In this document: positions 33,154-41,378 of the stretch, in pieces
Layout of the letters: each line of letters begins with the position of its first letter
Numbering within the stretch: the first letter of the stretch is position 1
Source of the DNA: Aquimarina agarivorans
Lineage (GTDB): Bacteria > Bacteroidota > Bacteroidia > Flavobacteriales > Flavobacteriaceae
Direction of reading: 5' to 3'
Length of the DNA: 42,644 bases
NCBI RefSeq assembly: GCF_000218485.1
Contig: NZ_AFPB01000169.1
Location: 1-42,644 of the forward strand
Notes under the pieces: generated by a model
Database searches by the model: none
The model's input: the letters and a program-made list of their open reading frames with translations, nothing else
What the model was told of the DNA's origin: nothing
Position numbers and translations under genes: made by a program

Positions 33154-34344
33154 ATGAAACAAGCATATATAGTAAAAGCATATAGAACAGCGGTTGGAAA
33201 AGCACCAAAAGGCGTTTTCCGATTTAAGCGAAGTGATGAATTGGCCGCAGAAACCATTCAACACATGATGAAAGAATTACCACAATTAGACAAAAAACGT
33301 ATTGACGACGTTATTGTTGGTAATGCCATGCCCGAAGGTTCACAAGGACTAAACATGGCCAGATTAATCTCCTTAATGGGATTAGATATTATTGATGTGC
33401 CTGGGGTGACGGTGAATCGTTTTTGCTCTTCGGGGATTGAAACTATTGGTATTGCCACTGCAAAAATTCAGGCCGGAATGGCCGATTGTATTATTGCTGG
33501 TGGTTCCGAGAGTATGAGTTCTGTACCTATGACAGGAAATAAGCCCGAATTGAATTACGATATTGCGCAATCGGGTCATGAGGACTACTACTGGGGAATG
33601 GGAAATACGGCCGAAGCTGTAGCCAACCAATTTAAGGTATCACGTGAGGATCAGGATGAGTTTGCTTATAATTCACACATGAAAGCCTTAAAAGCGCAGG
33701 CCGAAAATCGTTTTCAAGATCAAATTGTACCTATTAACGTGGAGCAAGTATATGTAGATGAAAATGGTAAAAAAGCCTCTAAATCTTATACAGTTACAAA
33801 AGACGAAGGCCCTCGTAAAGGAACAAGTCTGGAGGTCCTGGCTAAATTGCGACCTGTTTTTGCTCAAGGCGGAAGTGTTACTGCTGGAAACTCATCACAA
33901 ATGAGTGATGGTGCTGCATTTGTAATGGTAATGAGTGAGGAAATGGTTAAAGAACTTAACCTAGAACCAATAGCTCGTTTAGTGAACTATGCAGCTGCAG
34001 GAGTTGAACCCAGAATTATGGGAATTGGACCAGTTAAAGCCATTCCAAAAGCATTAAAACAAGCCGGTTTAAAACAAGGTGATTTATCATTAATTGAGTT
34101 AAACGAAGCCTTTGCTTCACAATCCTTAGCTGTAATTAGAGAGCTTGGGCTTAATAAAGACATTGTAAACGTAAATGGTGGAGCCATAGCATTGGGCCAC
34201 CCACTAGGTTGTACAGGAGCAAAACTTTCGGTACAGTTATTTGATGAAATGCGCAAGCAAAACATGCAAGGTAAATACGGTGCAGTAACTATGTGTGTAG
34301 GTACTGGACAAGGTGCTTGTGGGATATTTGAGTTTCTTTCTTAA
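33154..34344 (+). CDS. fadA: Acetyl-CoA C-acyltransferase (3-ketoacyl-CoA thiolase)
   Basis: A thiolase of 396 residues cleaving 3-ketoacyl-CoA to acetyl-CoA. The acyl-enzyme Cys is in VNRFCSSGIETIG (about residue 92). The C-terminal catalytic block has NVNGGAIALGHPLGCTGAKL (His) and CVGTGQGACGIFEF (second Cys). The N-terminus AYIVKAYRTAVGKAPKGVFR is standard. Length and motifs fit degradative thiolases. It is encoded downstream of fadN and upstream of the acyl-CoA dehydrogenase, the canonical order, interrupted on both sides by four-helix-bundle genes. Confidence 0.95.
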   Translation: MKQAYIVKAYRTAVGKAPKGVFRFKRSDELAAETIQHMMKELPQLDKKRIDDVIVGNAMPEGSQGLNMARLISLMGLDIIDVPGVTVNRFCSSGIETIGIATAKIQAGMADCIIAGGSESMSSVPMTGNKPELNYDIAQSGHEDYYWGMGNTAEAVANQFKVSREDQDEFAYNSHMKALKAQAENRFQDQIVPINVEQVYVDENGKKASKSYTVTKDEGPRKGTSLEVLAKLRPVFAQGGSVTAGNSSQMSDGAAFVMVMSEEMVKELNLEPIARLVNYAAAGVEPRIMGIGPVKAIPKALKQAGLKQGDLSLIELNEAFASQSLAVIRELGLNKDIVNVNGGAIALGHPLGCTGAKLSVQLFDEMRKQNMQGKYGAVTMCVGTGQGACGIFEFLS

Positions 34345-34357
34345 TTATTCTAAATGC

Positions 34358-34750
34358 TAAATTTTAAATGTTAAATTTTTAATGGAAAGAGGAAACATAG
34401 TCGTCGATAAAAGTTTTGAATTTGCACTTAAAATTATTGAGCTGTATAGAATTTTAAATATTGAAAAGGAATTTATTATTTCAAAACAATTGTTGAGAAG
34501 TGGCACTAGCATTGGAGCTAATATTCAAGAAGCTACTGCTGGATTTTCAAAAAAAGATTTTATTTACAAAATGTCCATAGCATCTAAGGAAGCTAGAGAA
34601 ACTAAATATTGGCTGCAATTATTAAATAAATCAAATATAACAAACACTAATGTTGATACACATTTGAATGAAGTTAATCACTTAATAAGTATTCTTACTA
34701 AAATTGTAAAAACTTCTCAACAAAATTTATAATTCAACATTTAAAATTTA
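34358..34750. mobile_element. Putative four-helix-bundle cassette 2 with 20-bp inverted repeats
   Basis: Left arm 34358-34377 and right arm 34731-34750 are inverted copies matching in 19 of 20 positions, with the core TAAATTTTAAATGTT shared exactly over 15 bases. The arms sit immediately outside the four-helix-bundle ORF; the right arm covers its last two stop bases. The unit is 393 bp and fills the fadA-fadE gap. Confidence 0.6.
34382..34732 (+). CDS. Four-helix-bundle protein (23S rRNA intervening-sequence family), copy 2
   Basis: A 116-residue helical protein of the same broad family as copy 1 but of a different subgroup. It reads KSFEFALKIIELYRILNIEK, then QLLRSGTSIGANIQEATAGF and ASKEARETKYWLQLL, the other well-known signature. 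The pair therefore did not arise by tandem duplication within this operon. No link to beta-oxidation is evident; it lies between fadA and the acyl-CoA dehydrogenase gene. Near-perfect 20-bp inverted repeats flank it. Confidence 0.9.
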   Translation: MERGNIVVDKSFEFALKIIELYRILNIEKEFIISKQLLRSGTSIGANIQEATAGFSKKDFIYKMSIASKEARETKYWLQLLNKSNITNTNVDTHLNEVNHLISILTKIVKTSQQNL

Positions 34751-34759
34751 AAATATTTT

Positions 34760-36562
34760 ATGGAAACAACAGAAAAAGACATATTACGAGGAGGACAATT
34801 CCTTGTTAAAGAAACAAAATGTGAAGATGTGTTTACTCCCGAAGATTTTACAGAGGAGCAATTAATGATGAAAGAAGCGGTTACTGAATTTGTGGATCGA
34901 GAAGTATGGCCGCACAAAGACCGTTTTGAAAAGAAAGACTATGCCTTAACCGAAGAGGTCATGCGCAAAGCTGGTGAACTTGGATTTTTAGGTATTGCAG
35001 TACCCGAAAAATATGATGGTCTTGGAATGGGGTTTGTTTCTACCATGTTGGTTTGTGATTATATTTCGGGAGCAACTGGTTCCGTAGGAACTGCCTTTGG
35101 AGCGCATACAGGTATTGGAACAATGCCAATAACGCTGTATGGTACCGAAGAACAAAAACAAAAATACGTACCTAAATTAGCTACTGGCGAGTGGTTTGGT
35201 GCCTATTGTTTAACTGAACCAGGTGCCGGATCCGATGCCAACAGTGGTAAAACAAAAGCTGTACTTAGCAGTGACGGAAAAACTTACAGCATTACGGGAC
35301 AAAAAATGTGGATTTCAAACGCTGGCTTTTGCAACGTTTTTATAGTTTTTGCACGTATTGAAAATGATAAAAACATTACTGGTTTTATTGTTGAAAACAA
35401 TCCTAGTAACGGAATCACCATGGGTGAGGAGGAACACAAATTAGGAATTCACTCCTCCTCCACCCGACAAGTATTTTTCAATGATACTGTAGTACCTGCT
35501 GAAAATATGCTATCGGAAAGAGGTAATGGTTTTAAAATTGCCATGAATGCACTAAACGTCGGGCGAATCAAATTAGCCGCAGCGTGTTTGGATGCGCAAC
35601 GTAGGGTAATTACAAGTGGGGTCAATTATGCATCGGAACGTATTCAATTTAAAACGCCTATTGTACAGTTTGGTGCAATTCGTAAAAAATTAGCGGATAT
35701 GGCAACCAATTGTTACGTTGGTGAATCTGCATCCTACAGGGCTGCTAAAAATATTGAAGACCGTATTACTTTGCGCGAAGCTGCAGGAAATTCACATCAG
35801 GAAGCGGAACTTAAAGGAGTGGAAGAGTATGCTATTGAGTGTTCTATTTTAAAAGTAGCTGTTTCCGAAGATGTTCAAAATTGTACGGATGAGGGAATTC
35901 AAATTTATGGAGGTATGGGATTCTCTGCCGATACTCCAATGGAATCCGCTTGGAGAGATGCACGTATTTCACGTATTTACGAAGGTACAAACGAAATTAA
36001 CCGTATGCTTTGTGTTGGTATGTTGGTAAAAAAAGCTATGAAAGGTCACGTAGACCTATTAGCTCCTGCTATGGCTGTTGCCGATGAATTAACCGGAATT
36101 CCTTCATTTGATACTCCTGACTATTCTGCTGCACTTTCAGAAGAAAAAGCTATACTAGCAAAGCTAAAAAAAGTGTTTTTAATGGTGGCTGGTAGCGCTG
36201 TTCAAAAATTTGGCCTACAGTTAGAAGAACATCAACAATTACTTTTGGCTGCTAGTGATATTTTAATTGAAATTTACATGGTAGAATCTGCTATTTTAAG
36301 AACCGAAAAAAATATCAAACGTACTAGTGAATCTGAGCAAGCGCCACAAATTGCCATGACGCAATTGTACTTATTTAACGCTGTTGAGGATATTACTTCA
36401 AAAGCAAAAGAAGCTATTGCTAGCTTTGCAGAAGGTGATGAACAACGCATGATGCTTATGGGACTTAAGCGTTTTACAAAATATCAAAACATGCCTAATG
36501 TAGTTGCTTTAAGAAACACGATTGCTGATAAAATTACTACCGAAAATAAATACTGTTTTTAA
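34760..36562 (+). CDS. fadE: Acyl-CoA dehydrogenase (FadE/YusJ-like)
   Basis: An FAD-dependent acyl-CoA dehydrogenase of 600 residues catalysing the first step of beta-oxidation. It has the N-terminal helical domain (VTEFVDREVWPHKDRFEKKD), the middle barrel YCLTEPGAGSDANSGKTKAV with MWISNAGF, and the C-terminal helical domain with IYGGMGFSADTPMESAWRDA and ISRIYEGTNEINRML. The Glu of YEGTNEI is the expected catalytic base. A further C-terminal extension of about 180 residues, which the canonical 380-residue enzymes lack, matches the YusJ class. It is the last gene of the operon. Confidence 0.94.
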   Translation: METTEKDILRGGQFLVKETKCEDVFTPEDFTEEQLMMKEAVTEFVDREVWPHKDRFEKKDYALTEEVMRKAGELGFLGIAVPEKYDGLGMGFVSTMLVCDYISGATGSVGTAFGAHTGIGTMPITLYGTEEQKQKYVPKLATGEWFGAYCLTEPGAGSDANSGKTKAVLSSDGKTYSITGQKMWISNAGFCNVFIVFARIENDKNITGFIVENNPSNGITMGEEEHKLGIHSSSTRQVFFNDTVVPAENMLSERGNGFKIAMNALNVGRIKLAAACLDAQRRVITSGVNYASERIQFKTPIVQFGAIRKKLADMATNCYVGESASYRAAKNIEDRITLREAAGNSHQEAELKGVEEYAIECSILKVAVSEDVQNCTDEGIQIYGGMGFSADTPMESAWRDARISRIYEGTNEINRMLCVGMLVKKAMKGHVDLLAPAMAVADELTGIPSFDTPDYSAALSEEKAILAKLKKVFLMVAGSAVQKFGLQLEEHQQLLLAASDILIEIYMVESAILRTEKNIKRTSESEQAPQIAMTQLYLFNAVEDITSKAKEAIASFAEGDEQRMMLMGLKRFTKYQNMPNVVALRNTIADKITTENKYCF

Positions 36563-36682
36563 TAGTTGACAAGTCAAGTAGTAACACACTTCAGGGAAAC
36601 CTGTGCCTTTTTTCGATAACTACCAATCGAAAAAATTAATAAAAGAGGCTGCATTTTTAGCCCTTTATTTAAAATTAGTATA

Positions 36683-36716
36683 AAAACGAGTATGCTTTTG
36701 GCCTACTCGTTTTTTA
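36683..36716 (+). terminator. Intrinsic terminator downstream of the fad operon
   Basis: AAAACGAGTA (36683-36692) pairs with TACTCGTTTT (36704-36713), followed by more T. The loop is 11 bases. It lies about 120 bp past the fadE stop. Confidence 0.7.
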
Positions 36717-37082
36717 TTTGGTTGCTTAAGTATCTTATGAACAGAAAAACTTTTTTCTAGATATTATTTGCTACAATAAATTTTCGTTTAAATGGTTTCT
36801 TATCATTTAATACTGTATACCATACCTTCAGCTACGCTTATAGTTACTTTATCAACGAAACAATAGTTTCCTACAAAAATAATAGCTAACACGAAAAATA
36901 TACAAGCTAACATTCAGTGACTTACTTTAAATATCTTTATTTAAAAAAATTAACACACTTAATCCTAAAAAAGATACATTACAACGATTTTAATGTTTTT
37001 TTGAAATAATTGATAATATTTATAGACATATTGTATCGTTAAATTGCACTAAATCAATAAAAAAATACCTAATTATTCTAAT

Positions 37083-37134
37083 TTCTTACACTAATGAACA
37101 GCTCTAATAGTTGTAAGAATTTATTTAAACGTTT
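37083..37134 (+). promoter_or_regulatory. Candidate operator region of the GH16 gene
   Basis: TTCTTACA (37083-37090) and TGTAAGAA (37112-37119) are a perfect 8-bp inverted repeat with 21 bases between. Just after it is the palindrome AAACGTTT (37127-37134). This lies 43-95 bp before the GH16 start. It may bind a sugar-responsive regulator; no regulator is nearby. Confidence 0.3.
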
Positions 37135-37177
37135 GCAATCGGTATAGACTGAAATTAGATTTTAAAATAAGACAACT

Positions 37178-37486
37178 ATGACTAAACTTTACATAAGCTA
37201 CATTCTATTTTTTGTACATATGTTTTCATTTGCTCAAGATTGGAAAGATATTGAAATCCCAGTTAAATTGAAGAAAGGTTTCGATTGGCAATTACATTCG
37301 CAATCAGACGATTTTAATTATGAAACTAAAGGCATTTCTAAAAATAATTTTTTTACTAAAAGATGGACCGATACATTTCATAACCCTTGGAAAGGACCTG
37401 GGTTAACTGAGTGGAATCAAAATTTTTCTGAAGTTTCGGATGGATATTTAAAAATTAAGGCAAAAAGAAAAAAAGAACTAAAATGA
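37178..37486 (+). CDS. GH16 glycoside hydrolase (beta-agarase-like), N-terminal fragment
   Basis: 102 residues: signal peptide MTKLYISYILFFVHMFSFAQ, then the N-terminal strands of a GH16 jelly roll (GFDWQLHSQSDDFNY, TKRWTDTFHNPWKGPGLTEW). The frame stops at 37486, four bases into the ATG of the next ORF, which carries the rest of the same domain. A run of seven A (37468-37474) precedes the stop. One extra A there would join the two frames. As it stands, this fragment lacks the catalytic residues. Confidence 0.85.
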   Translation: MTKLYISYILFFVHMFSFAQDWKDIEIPVKLKKGFDWQLHSQSDDFNYETKGISKNNFFTKRWTDTFHNPWKGPGLTEWNQNFSEVSDGYLKIKAKRKKELK

Positions 37487-38148
37487 TTAATACAGGTTGT
37501 ATCACATCTAATATACGAGTGAAATATCCTGTTTTTATTGAAACTAAAGTTAAAGTAAGTAACTCTACTCTTTCAAGTGCTGTATGGCTATTAAGTCCCG
37601 ATGACACCCAAGAAATTGACATTATTGAAGCTTATGGCTCCAACACCGATAAAAACAGGTGGTATTCAGAACGTATACATTTAAGTCATCACATGTTTGA
37701 ACGCAGACCTTTTAAAGATTATCAACCCACTGACGATGAAAGCTGGTTTGCGCAAAATGGTAAAATTTGGAATCAGGAGTGGGTGCGCGTAGGACTATAT
37801 TGGAAGGATCCTTTTACTTTAAAATACTATATTGACGGAGAACTAGTAAGGGTTGTCAAAGGTAAAGATATGATTGATCCTATGAATTATGCTGAAAATA
37901 AAGGTATTCATAAAGAAATGGATATCATTATCAATGCTGAAGAACAAACATGGAGAACAGCGCAGGGTTTAACTCCAACAAAAAAACAATTGAAAATGGA
38001 AGAAAACAACACTTTTTTAGTAGATTGGATTCGTATTTATAAGCCTGTAGCAAATAAATCATATACAACTATTTCTAATAAAGATCACATTAAAAAATTT
38101 AAAAAAAATGCAACAACTGTAGTTAAGAAAAAACAAACCAGTTATTAA
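37483..38148 (+). CDS. GH16 glycoside hydrolase (beta-agarase-like), catalytic C-terminal fragment
   Basis: 221 residues that continue the GH16 fold. It begins at INTGCITSNIRVKYPVFIE, a block that normally lies inside the domain. The catalytic motif is TQEIDIIEAYGS: the first Glu (nucleophile), Asp and second Glu (acid/base) of ExDxxE are intact. Later signatures are WVRVGLYWKDPFTLKYYIDG, KEMDIIINAEEQTWR and the end VDWIRIYKP. The wording is closest to marine beta-agarases and porphyranases acting on red-algal galactans. It has no signal peptide on its own, so without correction the product would stay in the cytoplasm. It has no T9SS domain. Confidence 0.87.
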   Translation: MINTGCITSNIRVKYPVFIETKVKVSNSTLSSAVWLLSPDDTQEIDIIEAYGSNTDKNRWYSERIHLSHHMFERRPFKDYQPTDDESWFAQNGKIWNQEWVRVGLYWKDPFTLKYYIDGELVRVVKGKDMIDPMNYAENKGIHKEMDIIINAEEQTWRTAQGLTPTKKQLKMEENNTFLVDWIRIYKPVANKSYTTISNKDHIKKFKKNATTVVKKKQTSY

Positions 38149-38217
38149 TACTTATGAGTTTTCTACTATTAAAGTGAGTTATACTTTTAAGTTAGACACT
38201 ATTAAAGAAAATTAATG

Positions 38218-39024
38218 ATTGAATACTACAAATCAATAAACCCGAAAGTTCAAGATGACATTACAACTGTAGAAAATCAGAAGAAGAAATTGCTAAAGCT
38301 CTTAAAGGAAATGAAAGAGCTGATTTTCTATTTGGTCTAAAACAAGAGTTTGAATCCTATAAATTTTATCAAAAGAAAATTGCCGATTGTGATAAACAAA
38401 TCGATAAATTCTTAAAAAAACAGATCAAACTTGATCCAGTAAAAAAAACTAAATACCAAGCCTAAACCACATAAAAGAGCTAATAAAAATGCTCCTGAAA
38501 TAGATCTCAATCAAATTGCTTTTAAATATTTTGGAGGCATAGACTTCTTAAAAATTGAAGGAATCAGTCATTCAGCGGTACTTACGATAATTAATGAAAT
38601 TGGACCAGATGGTTTTTTTAAATTCCCTTCTGCTTATAATTTTACCTCTTGGGCGAGATTAGCTCCTAATAATAAAATATCTGGAGGCAAAGTACTCAGC
38701 CACAGAACTCCTAAAGGAAGTAATCGGGTAAAAACTGCTCTAAGACAAGCTGCTAATGCTATTGGAAATCTAAAAGACACTGAATTATCAAATTTCTTTA
38801 GAAAAATAGCATTTAAAAAAGGTAGACAAGTCGCTATAAGCGCAACAGCTAGAAAGCTAGCTGTAATTATCTGGAATATGGCTACTAAAAAAGAACCCTA
38901 CAAACCTAAAAATGAATATCTGTTCCTCGATCAAAAAAGAAAAATGGGATTAGTGAAAAGAATGAAAAAACAAATCAATAAATTTGATATCAAACCCGAA
39001 GATCTCGATTTTTCAACGTCTTGA
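38218..39024 (+). pseudogene. Decayed IS110-family transposase
   Basis: Three frames hold one IS110-type transposase. The part starting near 38280 reads EEEIAKALKGNERADFLFGL and then YQKKIADCDKQIDKFL, up to a stop at 38463. A frame starting around 38455 continues with IEGISHSAVLTIINEIGPDG, then WARLAPNNKISGGKVLSHRT and KGSNRVKTALRQAANAIG, ending at 39024. This is the Transposase_20 (C-terminal, serine-containing) domain. The N-terminal RuvC-like DEDD domain is missing. At least two frameshifts make it inactive. Confidence 0.82.
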
Positions 39025-39110
39025 TTTTCAATAATAAAAATTGACGTTAGTCGAGATTTGGAATAACTTTTGTAAATTTTCTAAAGTTAAATCATTATAT
39101 TTGAATTATT

Positions 39111-39365
39111 ATGTCAACAGATAGAATAAAAATATTAAGCGCTAGATTTAGAACAGCTGGAGCATCTGGAAGAAAATTTCACGTTATGTCGAGAAAAGGA
39201 CATTGGGTTGTTTTTAGAGAAGGCTCGGAAAAAATAATTTCTAAATTTGACACAAAGAGAAATGCCATACTGAATGGTAAAAAAATCCTTAGTTCTGAGC
39301 AAGCTAATGTTTTAGTAGTTCATAAAACTGACGGAACTGTTGAGAAACTTCAAACAGCCGAATAA
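39111..39365 (+). CDS. DUF2188-domain protein
   Basis: A small protein of 84 residues with the DUF2188 pattern: FHVMSRKGHWVVFREGSEKI, FDTKRNAILNGKKIL and VLVVHKTDGTVEKL. This is a short beta-rich fold of unknown function, often found near mobile or defence-related genes. A second ORF starts 5 bp after its stop and is broken (see the next entry), so the two were an operon. The gene itself looks intact. Confidence 0.82.
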   Translation: MSTDRIKILSARFRTAGASGRKFHVMSRKGHWVVFREGSEKIISKFDTKRNAILNGKKILSSEQANVLVVHKTDGTVEKLQTAE

Positions 39366-39370
39366 TATAC

Positions 39371-39605
39371 ATGGCGTTTGAAAATAGTATTTTTATAAAT
39401 TGTCCATTTGACAAAGAATACAAACCTATCTTAAAAATTTTAGTATTCACCTCTATTTATCTAAGGATATAAACCTTTATTATCAGAAACAATAAATTCT
39501 GCAGACTCTAGAGTCGAAGGTAGCAATCTCTACCACGCACAAACGTTTACATTAATCGTTACAAAACATTACTCAACAAACTTGAAAAAATATATTTATA
39601 ACTAG
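39371..39605 (+). pseudogene. Broken partner gene of the DUF2188 protein (FINCPFD family)
   Basis: The frame at 39371 reads MAFENSIFINCPFDKEYKPI and then VFTSIYL, which I recognise as the N-terminus of a conserved hypothetical family of roughly 150-200 residues. A one-base shift at about 39464 continues as GYKPLLSETINSADSRVE, the family's next block. Sequence after about 39518 no longer resembles the family. The gene is therefore both frameshifted and truncated. The family function is unknown to me. Confidence 0.6.
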
Positions 39606-39650
39606 CACGTTATGATTTATATTTACAAAATCAACGCAAACTAAAACTCA

Positions 39651-41378
39651 ATGTTCAAAGCCAAGCTTTTTATCTTTGAAAAAGAATATGATGTATTAAA
39701 ATTTGATACAGATATTAACCAACAAGATGATGGAACAGGGTTACCTATAACAATAACTAATGGTGGTAAGCTAAATATTACGATTCCCGCCCCTAAAGAT
39801 GTTGTAGAATTTTTTACTGTAGCGGTATCCTCTAGACAGATGGTTAGCGGTCTTGTCCGATTTTATCAACGTGATGGACTGCATAAACATAAAGATTGGG
39901 AATTTGCCAATGCCTATATGTTACGTTTTCATGAGTCTTTTAACTATAAGGATAACAAACCCATGACTTGTAATATAATTCTAAGCCCTGGTATTTTAAG
40001 GGTTAATGGCTTTATCTATGAAAACGAATGGAATCCTAGCAACCCATTTGCCTCACAAGTTGCTCCAACGGTAATAGAAGAAAAAGACCCTGACTTAATT
40101 AAAGGCTGGTGGACGAGTGATAGTGAGGGGTGCGATCCTATTACAGATGCTATGCTTGGAGATACTGTATACTTCCATGTGCAAACTAAAGACATCGAAA
40201 TTGGAGAGTCCATTAACTGTCAACTATGGGAATATGACCACTTTTTTGGAATAGACTATTTAAATGTTGATGAAAATAAATTTCCTAAACACGAAATTAA
40301 TGCAAAAGCTATAGTACAGGAAATGGATGGAACTACGATAGCAACTGCTAGATTTGAATTAAGCGAAAATTGGGGTGGAATGATTGCTGATGACGGAGGT
40401 GATAAATTAGAGCTCTACTGCAACGTGAGTTATAATAATATAAAGAAAGAGTTACCTATAAGCAGAAAAGAGGTGCTTTATGTAGGTTATAGTAACAAAA
40501 CCCTCTTTTTTAAAACCCCAACCATAGGTCACAATTTACCTGAGTTTATAAGCTATAAAGGAGATCCGTTATTTTTGATGAAGTTTAGTGCAAACTTTGC
40601 CAAAAACAAAGCCATTTCCAAAGGCTTGGAGGCTTTAGGCGAAAAAGCTACAAGTAAAATTAGTAACATTGCTTTTACTAAAATGGAAAAAGGCTACATG
40701 GCAGACAATTTTGGCAAGGTATATACAGGACAAAGACGTATCCATGAATATAAAAAAATGTATACTAACTCTGGGGAGTTGTTTGAAAATGTAAAACAAG
40801 GCAAAGATTTTGGATATAAACATGCTGGTAAACCACTGCATACTACCAAAGGAATTAGCCAATACGATTACTTTTCCAAAAACGGTAAAAGAGTAAAATT
40901 ACTTGGAATGTTAAAGCCTATAGGGAGTTTATTTGATGTTTTTAACCTAGTAAAAACCGTAGGCGAAGATTTAGATACCAATAAACCTATACCTTTAAAT
41001 TTTGGTCCACTTTCTCCAATAGCCGATTTATTAGGGGTGTTAGCACAAGAGCAAAAAGCCGAAATGGATATGTGGCTGGAAGAAGAAGTACAAACCGAAA
41101 TTGATCTGGCTAAACTAGAAGGATTAGAAGCTACTCGTAAGGCTATAAGTACTTGGAATCATAATGAAAAATTTAACTGGCAATTACTTCCTATTTCTAG
41201 TGATACAGCTAATAAATTAATACAAGGAGAATTTAAGACGTTTGAAGAACTTAGAAATCATGCCGATGAAAACATTGATGTTTTTAATAATAAAACTCAA
41301 GCTTTGTATAGAAAAACTAAAAATAGTAATAGGGATGAATTTATATATGTAATTGAAACAATTTTTATTGATGAATAA
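39651..41378 (+). CDS. TssD (Hcp)-fused T6SS effector, unknown toxin domain
   Basis: A 575-residue protein. Residues 1-130 match TssD, the Hcp-like tube protein of Bacteroidota T6SS (subtype iii): FKAKLFIFEKEYDVLKFDTD, then LVRFYQRDGLHKHKDWEFAN and NKPMTCNIILSPGILRV. Residues about 150-290 form a second beta-rich domain (KGWWTSDSEG, LGDTVYFHVQTKDIEIGESI, CQLWEYDHFFGIDYL), typical of cargo carriers. From about 300 on it is unique: helical, with moderately hydrophobic stretches at 415-435 and 450-465. This is the arrangement of 'evolved Hcp' effectors, with the tail as toxin. A following gene overlaps its stop, as an immunity gene would. I recognise no catalytic motif in the tail. Confidence 0.75.
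   Translation: MFKAKLFIFEKEYDVLKFDTDINQQDDGTGLPITITNGGKLNITIPAPKDVVEFFTVAVSSRQMVSGLVRFYQRDGLHKHKDWEFANAYMLRFHESFNYKDNKPMTCNIILSPGILRVNGFIYENEWNPSNPFASQVAPTVIEEKDPDLIKGWWTSDSEGCDPITDAMLGDTVYFHVQTKDIEIGESINCQLWEYDHFFGIDYLNVDENKFPKHEINAKAIVQEMDGTTIATARFELSENWGGMIADDGGDKLELYCNVSYNNIKKELPISRKEVLYVGYSNKTLFFKTPTIGHNLPEFISYKGDPLFLMKFSANFAKNKAISKGLEALGEKATSKISNIAFTKMEKGYMADNFGKVYTGQRRIHEYKKMYTNSGELFENVKQGKDFGYKHAGKPLHTTKGISQYDYFSKNGKRVKLLGMLKPIGSLFDVFNLVKTVGEDLDTNKPIPLNFGPLSPIADLLGVLAQEQKAEMDMWLEEEVQTEIDLAKLEGLEATRKAISTWNHNEKFNWQLLPISSDTANKLIQGEFKTFEELRNHADENIDVFNNKTQALYRKTKNSNRDEFIYVIETIFIDE

Larger units (their letters stand above)
36563..37177. other. Intergenic region between fadE and the GH16 gene
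   Basis: 615 bp without a credible ORF. Weak hairpins with T-runs follow fadE near 36587-36613, and a better terminator lies at 36683-36716. The right part carries inverted repeats just before the GH16 start. Otherwise it is AT-rich filler. Confidence 0.45.

Noticed and set aside
39499..39515. Polylinker-like text: CTGCAG followed closely by TCTAGA and GTCGA, suggestive of vector sequence
   Set aside because: The same bases encode SADSRVE in the frame of the FINCPFD-family remnant, and the surroundings are native AT-rich DNA with no further vector sequence.
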